From Luzula sylvatica (Eukaryota > Streptophyta > Magnoliopsida > Poales > Juncaceae), in NCBI GenBank assembly GCA_946800325.1, contig OX326959.1, positions 39,236,908 to 39,300,907 of the forward strand: a stretch of DNA of 64,000 nucleotides, in the 5' to 3' direction. Positions 1-12,157 of the stretch are shown here, one piece after another (position 1 is the first letter of the stretch; every line of letters begins with the position of its first letter). A program made the translations under genes and the position numbers. Under the pieces are notes generated by a model, which was not told the DNA's origin, searched no databases, and saw only the letters and a list, made by a program, of their open reading frames with translations.

Positions 1-317
1 TCGTAACCCCTTTGTTTTGTCCAAAATGTACAAATTTCGAACATTTTACAGCCAGATCCTTAAAATATCTATAATTAGATCCAATGTTTCACTAAATCAT
101 TCAGTGAAACAGATAGATTTCTTTCCTCACTTAGTCAGTACGTCTTTATCTGCATTTTTACAGTAAAGGTCCTCACAAAGGTATCTAATTGCATTTATTT
201 ATTACAAACGAGTCCCTGAAAGATTTGTTCTTTGGAGAAAAATAGAAACCCCCATTCCTCACAGCCCAAGATCGAATTTCGGACCAAGTTCGCTCCTTTG
301 ATCTATAGAATTCTGAG
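1..317 (+). promoter_or_regulatory. Upstream region and 5' leader of the GlcNAc kinase gene
   Basis: AT-rich non-coding DNA directly upstream of the first gene. It presumably holds the promoter and 5' UTR, but no TATA box or other element could be assigned with confidence. No ORF of its own. Confidence 0.4.
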
Positions 318-1996
318 ATGAGTAATCACACTAATGGCCCCGTAGCTGGAGGAGATGGAGGAGTTATATTGGGTGTAGATGGTGGTACCACCAATACCGT
401 ATGCGTTTGCCTTCCAGCCGGATTCACCGGACAGGTCCAGTGCCTCGCTCGAGCTGCCGCCGGCAGCTCCAATCGCAACTCTGTTGGTGGTAAATTCCTC
501 TCTATCTCTCTCACCGATAAACAAGATATTATCCAATGTTTGAAAATTTGCTATGGATTGAGATTTTATTTGACAGAGATTGCTGCAATGGAGACTTTAG
601 ATGAGGTAATGCGAACGGCACTGACAATGGCTCATAAGGAGCGCGTCGATGTCCGTGCAGTGTGCTTAGCTGTCTCTGGTGTGAACCACCCGTCAGATCA
701 AAACAGACTCCTCGATTGGCTAAGGTCTCCTCCTCTCCTCTCCTTTATCATAAGGTCTTTAATAATTATTTTTCTTAATTTAATTTTGCGTTTATTTCTG
801 GTTTTCTTAGAGAGAAGTTTCCGAGTCATGCGAAGTTGTATGTAGAGAATGACGCAGTGGCAGCACTGGCGAGCGGTACGCTTGGTAATCCTCACGGGTG
901 TGTTTTAATCGCTGGTACGGGTGCGATTGCATATGGTATTACTGAAGATGGTACCGAGGCTAGGGCTGCCGGTGCCGGACCAGTTTTAGGTGACTGGGGC
1001 AGGTACGCTCACTTTTTTTTTCCTTTTTTTTTGTTGATCTTTTGTTTGATTTTTTTTTTTTTTAATTTAATTACTTAGCCTAGCTAAGGGAAACTGGTGC
1101 GATTCGTCGTTCCCCAATTTGTTTTGTTGTTTATTTTTTCATTTTTATTCTTTGATTTATTAATCTTCAATCTACTCAATTTGATCCAAATCACATCGTT
1201 TCACTCTCGATTGTACTACAATTGAGTTTTCAATTCGACAATGATATGTCAACTCTTGTGACAATAGAATTTAGAGAGTGACTTGACTAAACTGGACTTG
1301 TCCATTAATTTCACTATGCAGTGGTTATGGAATCGCTGCTCAAGCCTTGACAGCTGTTATCAGAGCATATGACGGCCGGGGCCCACAAACCAGTCTTACT
1401 GATAATATTCTTAACGAGCTCCATCTTTCTTCCCCCAGTGAACTTATAGGGTAAATATTTTCTTTTCTTCATCCACTCCCAACTTTTTTCACTCACTAAA
1501 ATTTCATGAATTACATTTGCGTTATTGAATAGGTGGACTTATGCGGATTCATCGTGGGCCCGCGTTGCAGCACTGGTCCCAGTAGTTGTATCTTCAGCCA
1601 TAGAAGGTGATGAGGTGGCGAATAAAATCTTACACGACTCCGTCCGTGATTTAGCCGATAGCGTTTTAGCCGTTGTCCGACGCCTTTGCCTTTGCGGACA
1701 AGGTCGCATTTCTATTTCTTTTCTAATCTTATCTTTTTTTTCTAAAAAACTGGTTTTAAATTAATACGGGTTTGAATTGTGTAGATGGAAAGGAGAGCTT
1801 TCCGTTGGTAATGGTGGGAGGAGTGCTTGAATCGAATAAGAAATGGGATATCGGAAAGGAAGTTATAAAATGCGTCTCCGAGATATACCCCGGCGTAGAT
1901 CCCATTCAACCTGACATAGAACCTGCAGTGGGTGCAGCACTATTGGCGTGGAATCGGTACACGAAAGAGAACGAAAAAGTCCAAAATGGAAGCTAG
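318..1996 (+). CDS. GNK: N-acetyl-D-glucosamine kinase (BadF/BadG/BcrA/BcrD ATPase family)
   Basis: Predicted to phosphorylate free GlcNAc to GlcNAc-6-phosphate in the cytosol, a salvage step feeding UDP-GlcNAc. Six exons fit GT..AG rules and close in frame: about 318-489, 577-724, 811-1002, 1322-1450, 1533-1702 and 1785-1996, giving 340 residues. The N-terminus carries the phosphate-binding motif GVDGGTTNT (residues about 19-27) of the actin-like/ASKHA ATPase fold. The mid-protein motif GCVLIAGTGAIAYG is the second nucleotide-binding signature. AVSGVNHP and GPVLGDWGSGYG also fit the family. The ATG at 318 is the first in frame. The gene converges on the AAE14-like gene, with about 525 bp between stop codons. 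Family membership is certain; the sugar specificity is inferred from plant orthologues. Confidence 0.93.
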
Positions 1997-2521
1997 TACA
2001 TGTTATAACAGTGCGCAAATGTAGAAATAAAATATTGATGAATTATTGGTGGGGAAAAAAAGGAGGATCTCAACGACTAGTTGACGTGTAAAATGTTTCG
2101 ATCAATTTATTATAGCAAAAGGAAATTCGGTGGTAATGCGGGAGTCGTAGTACCTGAATAATTTTTGTTTCATGTTGATTATTTGTAGTGATTTATTTTT
2201 TATTGGAGCTAAATATAGTAAAGCGGTTAGTTTTAACTCTTTCTTTGCCTAAGTGATCATTTCGCCTCGTGTTTGTTCTTTGTTATAAATGTCTTTGGTA
2301 CTTAAATCTCCAATTTGCCTCGTGTTCATTATTTGGCTCGGAAATAGAGCACTACGTACTCTCTGGATGTTTTATTTAATATTTATTTTGTTAATTATAT
2401 GACATGGATAACTTGAGAAACATAACTAGATAAAAAAAAAACGAATTCGAGTTAAAATATATATAAACAGTTAATTTCTCTTTATTTAACCATGCAAAAA
2501 GAATAGAAATTGTACATTCTG
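1997..2521. other. Convergent 3' intergenic region
   Basis: About 525 bp of AT-rich DNA between two convergent genes. It must hold both 3' UTRs and poly(A) sites (AATAAA-like runs near 2026). No gene or repeat was recognised. Confidence 0.5.
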
Positions 2522-5500
2522 TTATAAATTGCTATGCAATTGAAATGAGGCGATAACTTGTCTTTTCACTTCTTCTCTCATGATTTTTCCTGTGCTAGTA
2601 ACTGCAAATGGCTTCGCCATTATGACATAATTTTTCGGTATTTTGAATCTGCAGAAATCAAGAGAACAAAAGTTCAACAAAATGGAACATAACCCTTTTC
2701 ATCAAATTACCGACTAAATGTTTAAATACCAAAGAATCTAAAAGGAAAAAAATCAATTTACCGTGTCAAGTTTCTCTCCATGCAATGATCTCTGAGAATT
2801 TCAGCCGAAACTTCATTTGCTAACGATGAATTCTTTGAATTTCGGGCAACCCATTTCCATTTTTCATTTAATAAAAGACAAGCAACGACTTTCTCGGACA
2901 AACGAGCATCAGGTACACCAATCACTACCGCTTTTCCAACCGCCTCATGTTGCGACAACACTGCCTCCACCTAAACCAAAAAAAAAAAACAATTTAATTA
3001 ATAAAAAAATGGTCTGCTTTTACTCTATTATATAGAAAATTTATATTTGTTATTTTTGTAGTGATATATAAATGCAAAATTAAAATAAATAATGGTAGCT
3101 AACTGTACAAAAATTGTACCTCTTCAGGGTAGACATTCTCGCCTCCGGTTTTAATCCGATCCTTCTCTCGTCCCATTAGCCATAAACCACCATTTTCATC
3201 GATCCACCCAATATCACCAGTATCAAACCAACCATTTTCGTTTATGCCTAAAAATTTCTCATTGTTGCCAACCCAATAACCAGCCATTACATGCAAACCT
3301 CTACTCATAATTCGCCCAAATAATCGTGTGCTTTGTGATTCTGATTTTCCTTGAAAATTTATCCTTAGCTCGACATGTGGCGCCGGTTTTCCAACAAAGA
3401 TGCCTTCTTGGAAAGTGGATTTGGATTTTATTCGAGATTTATTTGAGGAGCTTTGTTGGAAATTTCGAATTATTGGATTGTGGAGTGTAGTGAATGTGAG
3501 AGATGAACATGCCTCAGTCATCCCTGTCAAAGTTAAATTAAAAAAAAATATATTTATATGCATCAGACAGAGCCATTGTAAATTTTCAAAATTATGTCAA
3601 ATTTATAAATAAAATGTGCAAAAAAGAAACTAGAAATATGTACCATAAGCAGAAATAATAGTGGAATTAGGAAATAAGCTAATAGCCCCTTTGATTTGTT
3701 CATTTGATAAACCGCCACCGCCATTAAGTATCTTTGTCACACTTCCTATACCATCCAATCTAACATGTTTCCTGATAAATAAATAGATAAATCACACTTG
3801 AAAAATTACAAGTATACCATCAAAAAGATTTCTTTTGTAAAGATAGTTTTATGATATTTCTAATTTTGTAAGGGTAAACATGAAATTGTCAGAAAGTTGT
3901 GTTTTACCTTGCATATGAAATTAGATCAGACATAATAGTAGGGACCGTTATGAAAGATGTCACTTTGTGCTCTTTTATGCATCGAAGTGCAACTTTTGAA
4001 TCAAATTTCGGCATCAAAATATGACGACCTCCAGCAATTAACACAGCCAGAAATGAAGATATTCCTCCTATGTGACACAGAGGCGCTGTATGTAGGTATA
4101 CCTGAGAAAAATAATAAAATTTAAATACATAAACATCTATTTTTTAAATCATGCTCAACTTTTATCGCTAAATTTAAATACACAAAGGGCAACTTTTATC
4201 GCTAAATTCAAGATAGATTAAATATATATCATTCAAATTCAAAAGGGTATTTCAGGTCTTTTTCAATTAATGAGATCTCGATTTATTTTGTTAATGATAA
4301 AATTTTCCTATTTGGAAGACAGAATAAATTGATAAATACAAACAAAAGAAAAAATAGTTCTGCCAAGAAGCGCCCTCGAGAAATATAGGTTTGAGAGGTA
4401 TGGTAATCCTTTTATCGAAAATGTAATATTTTCTTACATAGTGAAAGAAGGAACTAAAAAAAGAAGATAAAGATGGATATATGAGAGATGTTATTTTGAA
4501 AGCATACATCATCCTCACCATAGTGAACAATGGCGATTTTCGCAAGAGATTGAACAATTAATGACGTGTGACTAATAGCCACACCTTTGGGCTTTCCAGT
4601 TGTTCCTATTAAAAATAATTCTTTAAACTAAGAAATAAATCTTGATTCGGTATTTAGTGAATAAATCGAAATACCAGATGTGAAGCATATGAGGGCTATT
4701 TCTCTGGGTGCTGATACAGGCTCGGCCAAACCTTTTGAACTCCTTTTGATTTGATCAATTGTTATGACTGCAATGATATGACATAGCTTCGAATTTTATA
4801 TTGAAAATTAATTGATGTTCAGATATAAGTCTTAACATATAGTATATTCAATTTGAATAACTGACGAGGAAATATCTGGCTCGGCGAACAATCACCCAAA
4901 AGCATAAAGAGATTAAGTGATGATAAATTGTATTTATTTTTCATTTCTTGGGCCCAAACTACGCAACTCGTGTCAACAGCTAGCATTTTTGGTTGTACAA
5001 GCTCCATAGCTATTCTTGCCTCCTCGAAACTCTAAAATCAAGAAAACAAATAAATATGATAAATTAACTAAATTAATAAGAAATAAAGTAATTTTGACAA
5101 AAAAAATACATTGGCTTCATCTTGTTTTGTGCATCGATTTGCAATATCTATTCAATTGGTTATTATATAACACTTGGCTTATTTTTAAAAAAATCTAGGA
5201 AGACAACATAATGTGTGAAAACGTTATGGAAATGATTTTTATTTGGTAATTCGAAACAGGCAAATATCGGTCATTTTCTGCTATTTCTTTTGTAATAACA
5301 TGAACATGCCGCACATTACATATGAATAGAAAAAGGAAATGAGAATGAGAGAGAAACTAACCCATCGATGGTTGAGTGGCGCAACAATGGCGCCGATATA
5401 TGTTATCGCAAGGAACAACTCTATGTACTCTTTACTGCAATTACACAAATTAAGAAGCATTTAATAAAATGATAACTAGACTCTAGACCACACTTACAGT

Positions 5501-5776
5501 TACAGCTACTTTCTATTGCATTACAACAAACAATTTCAAGCGAACATAGCATAGATTAACTAAATACCTGTTTAAGGCTGCGATGGCAACTACATCGCCG
5601 TCGGAAACACCAGACTCCAACAAGCCTGAAGCGAGCTGATGAACTCCAGTAACGAATTGACGACCAGTTAAACCGCATCCATCAGAATTAATTATCAATG
5701 ATGTGTCGTCTCCCTCAACTGCTAGGATTCGGCCAAGACAATGGGCAATGTGCCCTCTTGGTCCATGACCTTCCAT
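2522..5776 (-). CDS. AAE14: o-Succinylbenzoate-CoA ligase (MenE type), AAE14-like
   Basis: Acyl-activating enzyme that makes o-succinylbenzoyl-CoA on the way to phylloquinone (vitamin K1). Ten exons, read from high to low coordinates: 5776-5568, 5434-5362, 5031-4866, 4767-4675, 4605-4508, 4101-3908, 3771-3644, 3523-3120, 2970-2762 and 2648-2522. Phases close to give 566 residues, about the length of Arabidopsis AAE14. The adenylate-forming core motif ICFTSGTTGKPKG spans the intron between exons 4 and 5. The motif GWFDTGDIGWID and the hinge GREKDRIKTGGENVYPEEV follow. The catalytic lysine lies in the late motif STGKIMREEVK. No obvious transit peptide precedes MEGHGPRG. The C-terminus ends SNL, which resembles a weak peroxisomal PTS1. 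Assignment to AAE14 rather than a 4CL-like ligase rests on overall similarity as recalled, supported by the neighbouring GNK gene. Confidence 0.9.
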
Positions 5777-6162
5777 TCTCCCTCTCTGAACCCTAACCTG
5801 ACTAGTCTATCCAGTTTTATTGTTTTATATTCATGACATGCTGCAGAGCAAGATTGGAAAATATGATTAGATAAGAAAGGTGTGGCCCTTACATTTTTGT
5901 TATAAAATAAGGGTGGAGGGATGTCAATGTCCCTTGACCATTCAAAAAAATTATTATGGGTTAATACTCAACAAGGCTTGAGTACAAAAATAACTTGTAT
6001 ATTATGGGGAAAAAAATAGGCAAAATGCAAATTAGCCAAATAAAAATATCCGAACATTCAAAAACTCAACAACAAAGCAAGAGCAAAAATCCTCTAAGAT
6101 AAAACACAAAACAAAGGTAAAGATACTAAGACAGACAAACTGAACTCCATCAATCAATACGA

Positions 6163-7545
6163 TCAGTCAAACAAGCTGAAGCCCATGTCGTCATCGGACT
6201 CCTCAGCCGGTTCCTCCTCTTTCTTCTCATCCTCCTTTGCCACGCCACTCACCGCCACAGAAGATCCTGAATCCCCACCACCAACAGGTCCGGCGACAAC
6301 AAACTTACTCGGGTCCTTTAAATACTCCTTAACTTTATCCGCCTCGGGATACGAGAACTCGGTTTCGACAGCAAAGGCCAACACGTTCTTGTACCCGTTG
6401 ACGAACATGTGAGGTGCGGCCGCTAGAGTAGGATAGGAAATCGCGAGAGACAATGACGCAACCATGGAGACTCCGGCGGAGAATTTCGCGATCAAATCTT
6501 CATCGGTGAGGTCTAGGACCTCCGGGGAGAAGACGGACCCGGAATCGTAGACGGAACGGATTACTAGTCCGTAGGAAAATGGACGTATGCCTAATTTGGC
6601 AAGTAAGGCTGCTTCTGACGAGCCCACTTTCTCTCCTGTTTTAACTAGCTCGACAGGTGTTATGATTTCTACTGTTCCCTTGTTGATCTTTGTTGGAATG
6701 TTAAGCACCTTTTTAAAAAAAAAATATCAATTGCACGAAAGAGAAGTAAATTTAAAATATATACAAGTCGGTAAGGAAAATAACCTGGAAGAAAGAGGTC
6801 TGTGAAGGATCCAATCCAGTGTTGCCAGGTGGAACAACCACATCAATGGGAGCAACAAGGCCTACACGTGCAGGTGCTCCAACCTAATTGGCATTTTGAA
6901 ATAATTTGCGAGTTAGAAATATAAAAGGCATTTAAACTAGCGTTACAGACTAGAATTGAAAGCTTATTTATTGAGTTTTCAGTGAGGTTAAATCCCATAA
7001 TTACCAATCAGTATAATATTGTGTATTGGAAATTCGATGCAATTATGTAATACAAACAAAGTCTTGAGAAAAACACAAACCTTGTACTTGGCGACCTCCT
7101 CGCTGACTTCCTTCAAGTCTCCTTTGGTGAAAATTAATCCAACATTGCCCTGAAATAAATTATTTAAACTTAATTCAATTTATTTTACCCAACTAAACTA
7201 TATAATACAATAATATAATACAATAAAACATTGCAATTGCGAAGCATTAAACTATTTATGCATACAAAATAGATAAACATAGCATACCACAAGAACGGGA
7301 AGTAGACTCAAATACTCCTGATTCCCAGACTTCTCGACGTGAACCTTGATGCAACGCCTAATGAGCGTATTCTTCCCCATCAAAATGACGGAATCACCCC
7401 TCAAACCCTTCCTAATAGTCTGCAGCTGGGTGGATCCCACATTGTCGGCGGTGGCGATCAGAACCTTGGTGAATTCATCGAGGAGACGACACAGCCTGGC
7501 TTCATACTCGGATTTCTTGTGCGCACTGGAAACTTTAATCGCCAT
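6163..7545 (-). CDS. RPP0: 60S acidic ribosomal protein P0 (uL10)
   Basis: Core of the ribosomal stalk: it binds 28S rRNA at the GTPase centre and anchors P1/P2 dimers that recruit elongation factors. Four exons: 7545-7288, 7149-7081, 6883-6785 and 6708-6163. Phases are all zero and the product is 323 residues, the normal length. The N-terminus ([18 protein letters not shown]) starts the L10 fold. NTLIRRCIK and [12 protein letters not shown] are conserved uL10 segments. The C-terminus has an acidic hinge and the invariant stalk tail ending [11 protein letters not shown], the factor-binding peptide. A palindromic site II element lies about 300 bp upstream, typical of ribosomal protein genes. 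Confidence 0.97.
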
Positions 7546-7572
7546 TGATTGAATTGGATAACAACGACGAAG

Positions 7573-7584
7573 CCTAACCCTAGG
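7573..7584 (-). promoter_or_regulatory. Telo-box-like motif in the P0 5' leader
   Basis: The + strand reads CCTAACCCTAGG just upstream of the P0 start codon. Telo boxes (AAACCCTA) are common in plant ribosomal-protein promoters. The match here is partial. Confidence 0.35.
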
Positions 7585-7843
7585 TATACAGTAAAAACCG
7601 TAAAGTTAAGATATAGATATTAACGGAGGGCCAAGGCGGAGCTGAGCTATGCCAAGGCGGACGGATGCGGCGCCGTCACTTTAACCTCTGTAGTATCGGA
7701 GTTTTTGTTTTGTGTATTACGAAAAACCTAATAAAGGAGGGATGAGATTTTATATGGGAGGGGAAGAGGGAGGGATTAGTAACACGTGCTGCTCACGTGA
7801 GGGTTTTGGATTATAATTATTTTTTTTTTAGTTGTACTAGTAA

Positions 7844-7855
7844 GGCCCATGGGCC
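7844..7855. promoter_or_regulatory. Double site II element (GGCCCATGGGCC)
   Basis: A perfect 12-bp palindrome containing two back-to-back TGGGCC site II motifs, about 300 bp upstream of the P0 start. Site II elements are TCP-type binding sites that drive ribosomal protein genes in proliferating cells. Position and sequence fit; function is inferred. Confidence 0.5.
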
Positions 7856-8525
7856 AGGGGTCATGGGTTGTATTTATTTATTTATGATAAATTTGCAACA
7901 GACTCATGCATTAAATTGCAAAATAGTGGATTTGATAAACTTAATTGTATTTTTAAGCAGACAATATTATTATTATTTTTAAATCATTATGACGATTTCA
8001 TATTTTTAACTCCGAATAATATATTTATTGTAATTTATAAAATATATTATGATTGAAAGAATATAAATTATTATATATTAATATTTATGATTTTAATTTA
8101 TACATATTTTTATAACCGATATTATTTTTTAAAAATTTAGAATATATTTGAAATCATATTTTATTTAAGAACCAGTCAGTTCATAATTGGTGGTTTGTAT
8201 TTATATTCATCGCACATCGTAACCACTGATTTAGACACTAGCCCGCCCACTCGATTTCTTCACTAATAAATTAATAATACATGTCCTCTATATAAATTTG
8301 TAGAATAGAGAAACAAGATGAATTTAATTTTTTTTATTACACCGAACACGAATAAAATAAAATGAATTTTTTAGAATATTAAATTATAGTATAACTACCC
8401 CAATATTTTCATTTTTTCAATAAGATATAACATTTTATTTCACTGGTATGGTATTTTTTTTTTTTATTATATCTCGTTAAACTAACACAATTAGTATAAA
8501 ATAAAATACTTAACTATGAAGTATT

Positions 8526-8772
8526 TGTTATAAATATAATATATGAATGTCAAGCAACAAATCTTATGAAGATGGAGACATTAATTATAGGATATTTAGT
8601 ATATTTGATATTGTATTATTTTCTTGTATTGTAGCGTTTTATATGACAAGAGATTTCTTGGCCTGCACTCATCCCCTCTTATATAAAGGGGTAGTGATTA
8701 TTGTATTGATTCAACCATCCAATAGAAATATTATCTCCTCAAATTCTCTCTTTTGTTCTTTATTTTATAACA
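8526..8772 (+). repeat. Left LTR of the Copia element
   Basis: 247 bp, TG...CA termini. It contains a TATATAAA box (in CCCCTCTTATATAAAGGGG, near 8675-8691), the likely retroelement promoter. It differs from the right LTR by scattered substitutions and small indels, consistent with an old insertion. Confidence 0.88.
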
Positions 8773-9078
8773 CGTTATCAGCACGAGACTCTAAACCGAC
8801 TGAGATCTTTCAGCTACCCAAAACTATCGAAATTCCAGTTGAAACACGGCGCCCTCTAAATTCTAATCTAAGGTAAACCAAGTTCTAGAAATTTCAGTGG
8901 AAAGTATTGTTTTACTTCAAAGATAGTTCGTAGATCTATATCTTTTATGCATTCATATAAGTCCATATTTTATGCCCTCGTTTGATTCGTGTATATCATG
9001 CCTTGTGTACTGTATTTAATACCTTGTGTACCGTACAAATGTTATTTCATGCTTATATTTATGCCAGACAAGTACCCA

Positions 9079-9339
9079 CTTATTTCCGAGTGCGGTTTCT
9101 CTGTGGCCGCACAGTGGCAGCCACTTGTGAAACCGTCTACGTAGCTTCGTTTTATTGGTCAATACAATGTATTTTTCACATAAACCCCTACTTTATATAA
9201 ATTAACTGTCTAGGGTTTCCGAAAAAGTAGGGGTTTATATGCAAAAATACATTATATTGACCAATGAAACGAAGCCACGTAGGCGGTTTCACAAGCGGTT
9301 TCACTGTGCGGCCACAGAGAAACCGCACTCCTTATTTCC
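9079..9339. mobile_element. MULE-type hairpin MITE with perfect 9-bp target duplication
   Basis: The element proper is 9088-9330 (243 bp). It is almost entirely one inverted repeat with arms of about 107 bp, starting GAGTGCGGTTTCTCTGTGG and ending with the complementary CAGAGAAACCGCACTC. It is flanked on both sides by CTTATTTCC (9079-9087 and 9331-9339), a perfect 9-bp duplication as made by Mutator-like transposases. Arm identity is high. It lies inside the Copia internal region, so it inserted after the Copia. No coding capacity. Confidence 0.85.
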
Positions 9340-10452
9340 CTGTTATATTTCATGCCTTTTGGTAGATCTGTATTTCATTTATGCTTAATCAAATAAATTT
9401 AGAACTCCCATTATACAATTATGTTATAAAGTCACGCATGCAATCTTTATTCCCTATTATGCTTATTATTTTAATTCTGTAAATTTGAAGATTTTTTTTT
9501 GTTGGAATGCAACCAGAAGTTGTATGAATCCGAAATGAATTATATAACCAGAAGTTATTGAAATCATTTGTATAACGAGAAGTTATTTCGTATCATAAGT
9601 AATTTTAATTTTATTATATAAGCAGAAGTTATATACCGAAACAGAAAAATGTACACCGGAAGTTGTATGTATATATATATTAGATTATTCGTTTAATTGT
9701 TTTATTTATTTGCAACCAGAAGTTGCATGTTCATTTTATTAACGCATCAGAAATTGCGAGTTTAAATTGCACACCGGAAGTTGCAAATACATTTAATTTT
9801 ATTTTCGTACTTTTATTTTTCTCGTACATTTATTTTGGCACATTTAATTCTAATTATTTATGCACCTGAAGTTGCAATTTAGTTTATTAATGCACCCGAA
9901 GTTGCTCGTTCAAATTATGCACCAGAAGTTGCAAGTCTATTGACGTATCAAGAATTGCAAGTTTATTTTTCTTTATGTATTCAAGTTGTGAATTTATTAA
10001 TGCTTATGAAGTTGAAAATATATTCATCGATACACTTGAAGTTGCTAAATTATTTTTATTGACGCATACACATATTTGTGTTTACAAGATATATACTCGT
10101 AGTAGTATTCTCATTGAAAGAGTATTAATATTTAAAATATGAAACATTATCAATGCCAGAAACATGATACACTGATGAAATAAACATAATTGTATAATGC
10201 TAGAAGCATGATATTAATATTGTAAGCATTATAATATTAACGTTGGAAACATAATACTCCGGAAGAGTATATGTTGCATGTGTATGTTATGATGATAAGA
10301 GTTTATATTACATGTTTTGGACCTGTAGTCTAGAATATGTTTTTTTAAGATTATAATTTTAAATTTTATGAAATTTGTTGTATAAACCAGAAGTTTATAT
10401 TAACGCACCCGTAGTTTCTCATTGAAAATACACACCAGAAGTTGTGAGCATA

Positions 10453-12157
10453 TCTATAAATAGATATAATGCAGAACAATTTGCCCTTCCAGCATTCTGC
10501 CACGTTCACATACTGTTCACATACTATTCACGGTGTACGGTTCACGATGTACCGTTCGTTACTGTTCACGGGGGGGAGGGGGCACTGTTCACGATGTACC
10601 GTTCGTTATTGTTCACGATGTACTGTGTTCACAAACTGTTCACGCTGTATTGTACGTTACTCTTCATATTTTACTATTAAAAATTTCAAATTTACATTTT
10701 GGTCATTTTTAGTTTTTATTTACATTTTGGCCGTTTTTATTTACATTTGGGTCCTTTTTTTACATTTTTAATTTATATTTTGGTCATTTTTATTTATATT
10801 TTGGTCCATTTCAGTTTTGGTCCTTTTTATTTATATTTTTGTCATTTTTATTTATATTTTGGTCCTTTTTATATTCTTTAATTTTCATTTTGGTCCTTTT
10901 GAGTTTTAATTTACATTTTATTCCTTTTTATTTACATTTTGGTTCTTTTTTTTATATTTTGGTCCTTTTTGATTTACATTTCGGTCCTTTTTTACATTCT
11001 TTAATTTTCATTTTGGTCCTTTTGAGTTTTAATTTACGTTTTATTCCTTTTTATTTACATTTTGGTCCTTTTTTATTTACATTTCTGTCCTTTTTACATT
11101 TTCATCCTTTTTTCTTATTTTACATTTTGGACATTTTTTACATTTGGTCTTTTTTTCGTATTTTACATACCTATTAAAATTTGCGAATATGTCATGATTA
11201 TATTAATCGATTTTAAAAGCACCTGAACAAATGTTATTTATACAAATTATATTAGAAAATAATATCCGTGATAGACTAATTTCATGAACATTATCCATCT
11301 ATTGACATCATGATATTTGCAAATATGTCTGTTCGTTACTGTTCATATGTTACTGTTAAAAAAAATTCAAATTTACATTTTGGTCCTTTTTATTTATATT
11401 TTGGTCATTTTTAGTTTTTATTTACATTTTGGTCATTTTATTTACATTTTGGCCCTTATTTATTTACATTTCGGTCCTTTTTTACATTTTTTAATTTATA
11501 TTTTGGTCCTTTTTATTTACATTTTGGTCCATTTCAGTTTTTATTTACATTTTGGTCTTTTTTTATTTATATTTCGGTCCTTTTTACATTCTTTAATTTT
11601 CATTTTGGTCCTTTTGAGTTTTAATTCACGTTTTATTCCTTTTTATTTACATTTTGGTCATTTTTATTTACATTTTGGTCCTTTTTTGTTTACATTTCGG
11701 TCCTTTTTACATTCTTTAATTTTTATTTTGGTCCTTTTGAGTTTTAATTTACGTTTTATTCCTTTTTATTTACATTTTGATCCTTTTTTATTTACATTAC
11801 GGTCCTTTTTACATTTTCATCTTTTTTTTCTTATTTTATATTTTGGTCATTTTTTACATTTGGTCTTTTTTTCCTATTTTACATACATATTAAAATTTGC
11901 GAATATGTCCTGATTATATTAATCGATTTTAGAAGCACATGAACAAATGCTATTTATACAAATTATATTAGAAAATAATATCCGTGATAGACTAATTTCA
12001 TGAACATTATGCATCTATTGACATCATGATATTTGCAAATATGTCATGATCAGATTAATTTATTTCAAACGCATGCGCATTAATTCACACATGCGTTAAT
12101 TCTATTTAAATAATTATATAAAAAACATCCCGTGCAATTGCGCGGGGAAAAAGCTAG
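10453..12157 (+). mobile_element. Non-autonomous Helitron
   Basis: It starts with TC (TCTATAAATAGATATAAT) after an A and ends with CTAG before a T, the A^TC...CTAG^T pattern of Helitrons. The subterminal hairpin is CCCGTGC-AATT-GCGCGGG (12129-12146), seven pairs with one G-T wobble, ending 11 nt before the 3' end as expected. No RepHel ORF. The interior is a 716-bp direct duplication rich in ATTTTGGTCC motifs plus GTTCAC repeats. Flanking Copia hairpin motifs continue on both sides. Long ORFs here (for example 11317-11913) are products of the low-complexity repeats and are not genes. Confidence 0.85.
10682..12045 (+). repeat. Duplicated 716-bp unit with ATTTTGGTCC minisatellite
   Basis: Two tandem copies (about 10682-11325 and 11363-12045). 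Each has a degenerate ~21-bp minisatellite based on TTTTTATTTACATTTTGGTC, followed by about 155 bp of unique sequence that is nearly identical between the copies (11173-11325 against 11889-12045). Confidence 0.85.

Noticed and set aside
11317..11913. 198-codon open frame on the + strand
   Set aside because: Encodes only Phe/Ile/Leu/Tyr/His-rich repeats from the ATTTTGGTCC minisatellite inside the Helitron; no domain, so an artefact.
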